Source of the DNA: Acidimicrobiaceae bacterium
GTDB lineage: Bacteria; Actinomycetota; Acidimicrobiia; Acidimicrobiales; RAAP-2
Reading direction: 5' to 3'
NCBI GenBank assembly: GCA_003136415.1
Contig: PLEI01000047.1
Location: 4,946 to 48,089, forward strand
Length of the DNA stretch: 43,144 nt
Below, in pieces: positions 40,133-43,144 of this stretch; within the stretch, counting starts at the first letter, position 1, and each line of letters begins with the position of its first letter. The position numbers and the translations under genes were made by a program. The notes under the pieces were generated by a model. It was not told where the DNA came from, searched no databases, and worked only from the letters and a program-made list of their open reading frames with translations.

Positions 40133-40339
40133 ATGTTGGGGACCTTTCTCTGGAGTGCGCTCTTGGTGCTGTGCGCACTGATCGAGCTGAGCGCTCGGGT
40201 TCGCCCAAAGCGAATCTCAACCTTGTCTCGATCTGTTTCAATGCTCGCGACGAGGATTCCAGGCCGGACGCTGCTGGTCCTGTTGTGGGTGTTCGTAGGG
40301 CTTCACCTGTTCGCTCGTTACACGCTTCCCAATCACTGA
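40133..40339 (+). CDS. Small two-helix membrane protein (DUF6186-like)
   Basis: The 68-residue protein has an N-terminal helix (LGTFLWSALLVLCALIELSA), a basic loop (RVRPKRISTLSRS) and a C-terminal helix ending in VGLHLFARYTLPNH. Size and layout resemble small actinobacterial DUF6186-type proteins, an assignment I hold loosely. ATG 40133 starts one base after the upstream stop, so the two are an operon and may form a complex. Confidence 0.55.
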   Translation: MLGTFLWSALLVLCALIELSARVRPKRISTLSRSVSMLATRIPGRTLLVLLWVFVGLHLFARYTLPNH

Positions 40340-40720
40340 AGATCTTCGGCCTCCCTGCGGCTCCATCCAGTACTGACCTTCCCCCCACTTGCCGGCCACC
40401 GTGGCCCTGCAAACGGGGTCAAGGACAGTCGGTCGGCGGGTTCTCGAGGGCTCGTCTCGGTGGTTCGCCTGTGACATGTGCTCCGACAGGAGGAGCGCGC
40501 GAAACGATTATCTGCGGCGAGGCTCCTCTCCGCTGCGCCGGTGAGACCCGGGGGACCGGCCCCTCGTAGCTCGGCTCGCAGCGGCGCGACCGCGCTCCAC
40601 GGATAGAATCTCGCCCGACCCGTCCTCTGGCTAGCCTCGACAGCCGGGGGAGAAGTCGAGGCGCACGGGGGTGCGTCGGTAGAGTGGGCTGGACCGTCGT
40701 AGGAGGGGGGTTTATCCATC
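40340..40720. other. GC-rich galE upstream region with several hairpins
   Basis: No gene is visible. GC content rises well above the preceding sequence. Predicted stems include GCCGGT/ACCGGC around 40538-40561, a GCGGCGAG/CTCTCCGC stem near 40513-40532 and the pair at 40634-40675. A TAGAAT box near 40604 may be a -10 element. Confidence 0.4.
40634..40675 (+). promoter_or_regulatory. Paired hairpins in the galE leader
   Basis: GCCTCGAC (40634-40641) pairs perfectly with GTCGAGGC (40655-40662) around a purine-rich 13-base loop. CGCAC-GGGG-GTGCG (40662-40675) forms a second perfect hairpin, sharing one base. They lie 45-90 nt upstream of the galE GTG and may form a structured 5' UTR; no known riboswitch class matches. 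Confidence 0.4.
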
Positions 40721-41716
40721 GTGAAGGTCCTCATTGCGGGAGGTGCCGGCTACATCGGCAGCACCATCGCCTCGGCGTGCCTCGACGCGGGCGTCACGCC
40801 GGTCATCGTCGACAACCTGGCGACCGGACGTCGCGAGTTCACGAGGGACCGGATCTTTTACGAGGGCGGCATCGAGAACGGTGACCTGATCGACCGGGTG
40901 TTCCAGGAGCATCCGGAGATCAACGCGGTCGTGCTGTGCGCCGCGCTGATCAATGTCCCCGAGTCAGTGTCCGATCCCGTCGGGTACTACAGGGATAACG
41001 TGTCGAATAGCCTCAGTTTGGTGTCGCACCTGATCCGCCACGGCTGCACTCGGCTGGTCTTCAGCTCATCGGCCGCCGTCTACCGCACTGGGGACACGCC
41101 CGAGGTTGACGAGGACACCGTCATGGACCCGCTCAGCCCCTACGCTCGGACCAAGGTGGTCTGTGAGTGGATGTTCGAGGACGTCGCCAACGCCTCGCCC
41201 CTGGGGGTGCTCTCGCTGCGCTACTTCAACCCGATCGGCGCCGACCCGGAGTTGCGCACCGGGCTCCAGCTGCCACGCCCGAGCCACGCCCTCGGAAGGA
41301 TGATCACCGCCATGGAAGAGGGCGTGCCTTTCGAGATCACCGGCACGGACTACTCCACGAGGGACGGCACCGGGGTGCGCGACTACATCCACGTCTGGGA
41401 CCTGGCGGCGGCCCACCTGCTGGCCCTGGAGAAGTTCGACGAGATCCTCTCCTCTAACCGGCGACACGAGGTGATCAACCTCGGCACGGGACGGGGCACG
41501 ACCGTGCGGGAACTGGTGGACGCGTTCAACGCCGTGGTCGACACCCCTCTCGCGGTCGTTGAGGCTCCCCGTCGGCCGGGGGACAGTGCCGGTGCGTACG
41601 CCAGCCGCGCCAAGGCCGAGCGATTGCTCGGGTGGACGGCCAGCCGGTCCGTGACCGACGGGATCCGTGATTCGCTGCGATGGGCGGCGCTCCGGAGCGA
41701 CCTGCTGGGCCGGTAG
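40721..41716 (+). CDS. galE: UDP-glucose 4-epimerase family protein
   Basis: The 331-residue short-chain dehydrogenase/epimerase starts with the NAD motif LIAGGAGYIGS (G7xxG10xxG13) and has VDNLATGRREF, LVFSSSAAVY (catalytic Ser116), SPYARTK (Tyr141, Lys145), RYFNPIGADP, RDGTGVRDYIHVWDLAAAHL and NLGTGRGTTVRELV, all GalE features. It interconverts UDP-sugars at C4. The start is GTG 40721 behind TAGGAGGGGGG. GC content and G/C-ending codon use are higher than in the genes to the left, suggesting acquisition with its leader. No other sugar gene adjoins it. Confidence 0.88.
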   Translation: MKVLIAGGAGYIGSTIASACLDAGVTPVIVDNLATGRREFTRDRIFYEGGIENGDLIDRVFQEHPEINAVVLCAALINVPESVSDPVGYYRDNVSNSLSLVSHLIRHGCTRLVFSSSAAVYRTGDTPEVDEDTVMDPLSPYARTKVVCEWMFEDVANASPLGVLSLRYFNPIGADPELRTGLQLPRPSHALGRMITAMEEGVPFEITGTDYSTRDGTGVRDYIHVWDLAAAHLLALEKFDEILSSNRRHEVINLGTGRGTTVRELVDAFNAVVDTPLAVVEAPRRPGDSAGAYASRAKAERLLGWTASRSVTDGIRDSLRWAALRSDLLGR

Positions 41717-42312
41717 CGCCCGAGCGTCCCCAGGGTAGGTGAGCGTCACCGACGGGGAGTTCCCCCGCGAAATCGTCCACTTTCTTCTCGTGACCCACGG
41801 AGTGTCACGCCGAGATCAAGGGCTCGCCAGTTCGCGCGTCCCTCTCCCTGGTCATAACCGGATGACCGGTTCCAGCTGCAGCAGCAACTCCGACTGCAGC
41901 GAGTACAGCGCTCGTCGTCGACGGGATGCTTTCGTTGTTTCCGGCCACCGGTCGAGGCTATTACTCCCCAGATCGTCTGGGAGCCACTTGCCCCGGAAGG
42001 GTTCCTTTACAAAGCCATGTCAGAGCGAGTGCCGCGATGAGCACGACGAGGAAGGGCCACGAACACGATGACCCGCGAAGTCCTGCCAGTGACACAACCT
42101 CGTCTTACGCTGTGGAGCGGTGAAACTACTCGGCTACCTCGGACTGCTCGCTGGATCCACAACGTCTCCGCATCCGACCCTGAAGGTCGAGGCGCCCGTT
42201 GCCAACCGAAATGAACCCGCTAGAGCGCGACGTCACCTCCTCAGAGGTCGGACGGTGCTATCAGGATAAAATCGCGTCTTCAACAAAGAATCAGAAGCAA
42301 TTGATCACACGA

Positions 42313-42334
42313 ATTAGGGTCGAAAGACCCTAAT
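42313..42334. terminator. GAAA-capped perfect hairpin with T-rich tail
   Basis: ATTAGGGTC-GAAA-GACCCTAAT forms a perfect 9-bp stem followed by AGTTTCTTCCTTT. It looks like an intrinsic terminator, yet the nearest upstream plus-strand gene ends 600 bp away. It may end an unseen transcript or act as an attenuator for the binding-protein gene. Confidence 0.5.
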
Positions 42335-42366
42335 AGTTTCTTCCTTTGATCTTGCAAGTCTGGTGA

Positions 42367-42379
42367 TATGTTCGACATA
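42367..42379. promoter_or_regulatory. Palindrome TATGT-TCG-ACATA upstream of binding-protein gene
   Basis: A perfect 5-bp inverted repeat with a 3-bp centre lies 57 bp before the ATG and 17-18 bp after a TTGCAA box. It could be an operator overlapping the -10 region. The regulator is unknown. Confidence 0.35.
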
Positions 42380-42435
42380 CGGTGTAGGTAACGTCGGTGA
42401 GGGTGTTTCAGTTGAGGCTGAAAAGGGGGAAGCGA

Positions 42436-43144
42436 ATGGGCAAGTTCGAACCACACGAGGTAGATCCAAAGCAGTATGAGGTGTCAAGGCGTCGCTTCCT
42501 GCGCAACGCTGGCATGGTGGCGGCATCGGTTCCGTTGCTCGGCGGAATGATGGAAGTGTTGACCGAGCGTGGAGCGGCGGCTCAGACGTTGCGCGACGAG
42601 TCCCACCCATTGTTCGCAAAACACCCCTCGTACAAGTTCACGTTCGTCAACCACGTCACCACCAACAGCTTCTTCACCCCGACCCAGTACGGGATGGCCG
42701 ACGCAGCGACCCTCCTCGGCATCCCTAAGCCGCTGTGGACGGGCTCAACGACCTCGAGTGTGTCCCAGATGGTGACGGCGTTCGACCAGGCAATCGCCGC
42801 CGGGGTGAACGGCATCGCTGCGGCCTTGATCGACCCGGTCGCCTTCAACGCGCCAACCAACCACGCCCTCTCCAAGGGCATCCCGGTGATCTCCTATAAC
42901 GCCGACGAGTCACGCAACAACCGACTGGCTTACGTCGGCCAGAACAACCTCACCGCCGGCGCGGCGGCAGCCGCGCGTATCGCCAAGGTGGTGCCGAAGG
43001 GCGGCCTGGTCGGCTTGGTGATCGCGACGCCGGGTTCGGGCAACATCCAGCCCCGGATCGACGGCGCCCTGCCGGTCCTCAGAGCGGCCGGTCTGCACAC
43101 CGCGGTGGTGGCCGGCGGCGCCCTCGAGCCCGGCGAGATCACCG
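42436..43144 (+). CDS. Tat-exported sugar ABC transporter substrate-binding protein, 3' truncated
   Basis: The open frame runs off the window end; 236 codons are visible. The N-terminus has a twin-arginine signal (SRRRFLRNAGMVAASVPLLG) with cleavage expected near GAAAQ. The mature part is a Peripla_BP_4 (ribose/galactose-type) fold: YKFTFVNHVTTNSFF, FDQAIAAGVNGIAAALIDP, KGIPVISYNADE, RLAYVGQNNLTAGAAAA and GLVGLVIATPGSGNIQPRID. It would capture a sugar outside the membrane for an ABC importer presumably encoded downstream. A leader with a GAAA hairpin and a palindrome precedes it. Confidence 0.9.
   Translation, partial: MGKFEPHEVDPKQYEVSRRRFLRNAGMVAASVPLLGGMMEVLTERGAAAQTLRDESHPLFAKHPSYKFTFVNHVTTNSFFTPTQYGMADAATLLGIPKPLWTGSTTSSVSQMVTAFDQAIAAGVNGIAAALIDPVAFNAPTNHALSKGIPVISYNADESRNNRLAYVGQNNLTAGAAAAARIAKVVPKGGLVGLVIATPGSGNIQPRIDGALPVLRAAGLHTAVVAGGALEPGEIT

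Larger units (their letters stand above)
41717..42435. other. 719-bp intergenic region
   Basis: I see no coding sequence or RNA gene in 41717-42240. The last 200 bp are AT-richer and contain a GAAA hairpin, a short palindrome and the AGGGGGA ribosome site of the following gene, and probably form its promoter region. Confidence 0.45.

Noticed and set aside
1..43144. CRISPR array or phage genes
   Set aside because: No regularly spaced direct repeats, integrase, capsid or portal motifs were seen; the only recombination gene is the broken IS3 transposase.

Overview
The window looks like chromosome from an F420- and mycothiol-using actinobacterium; an acidimicrobial lineage is possible, but no taxonomic marker gene is present. 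Support comes from an LLM-class F420-type oxidoreductase, an F420H2:NADP-oxidoreductase-fold protein, an Rv2466c-like mycothiol-linked DsbA protein, a MurT/GatD pair, GAF-ANTAR proteins, a DUF1918 protein and a small RNA with the 6C-RNA architecture. Many genes on both strands carry a TANNNT box 6-7 nt before the start codon and no Shine-Dalgarno, which suggests widespread leaderless transcription.

Region by region. 1-5.1 kb: a partial LLM oxidoreductase, a secreted DUF3558-like protein, two decayed genes (a split DUF1905/YdeI-type gene and a probable DJ-1/PfpI tail), then stress and detoxification genes including an ArsR-controlled SRPBCC cluster. 5.1-7.5 kb: a methyltransferase with a UbiA-like membrane protein, and a tandem-repeat CsbD protein. 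7.8-11.8 kb: a tightly coupled carbohydrate operon (short ORF, GT4 glycosyltransferase, alpha/alpha-barrel protein, GH130). 12.0-20.5 kb: a signalling block with two coupled GAF-ANTAR proteins, a membrane GGDEF-EAL protein, a secreted deacetylase-lectin fusion, and a multi-PAS-GAF protein with no output domain. 20.5-27.0 kb: isobutyryl-CoA mutase (two subunits), a FUSC membrane protein, and trpE/trpG facing away from each other across 39 bp.

27.0-32.1 kb is a six-gene minus-strand run headed by a LysR regulator: lysR, alkA-like glycosylase, M20 peptidase, Rv2466c-like protein, dienelactone hydrolase, S51 peptidase. Then come the 6C-type RNA, murT-gatD, plsC, a membrane protein and tRNA-Val(CAC). 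From 35.7 to 42.4 kb coding density drops: a degenerate IS3 element sits among pieces of other IS3 transposases, followed by small genes, a frameshifted 2H phosphoesterase, two small membrane proteins, and a GC-rich galE with a structured leader. The window ends inside a Tat-exported sugar-binding protein.

The clearest finds are the 6C-type RNA, the F/Q active-site signature that marks the B12 mutase as an isobutyryl-CoA mutase, the LysR-headed operon with a CPWA-site DsbA protein, and the back-to-back leaderless trp promoters.
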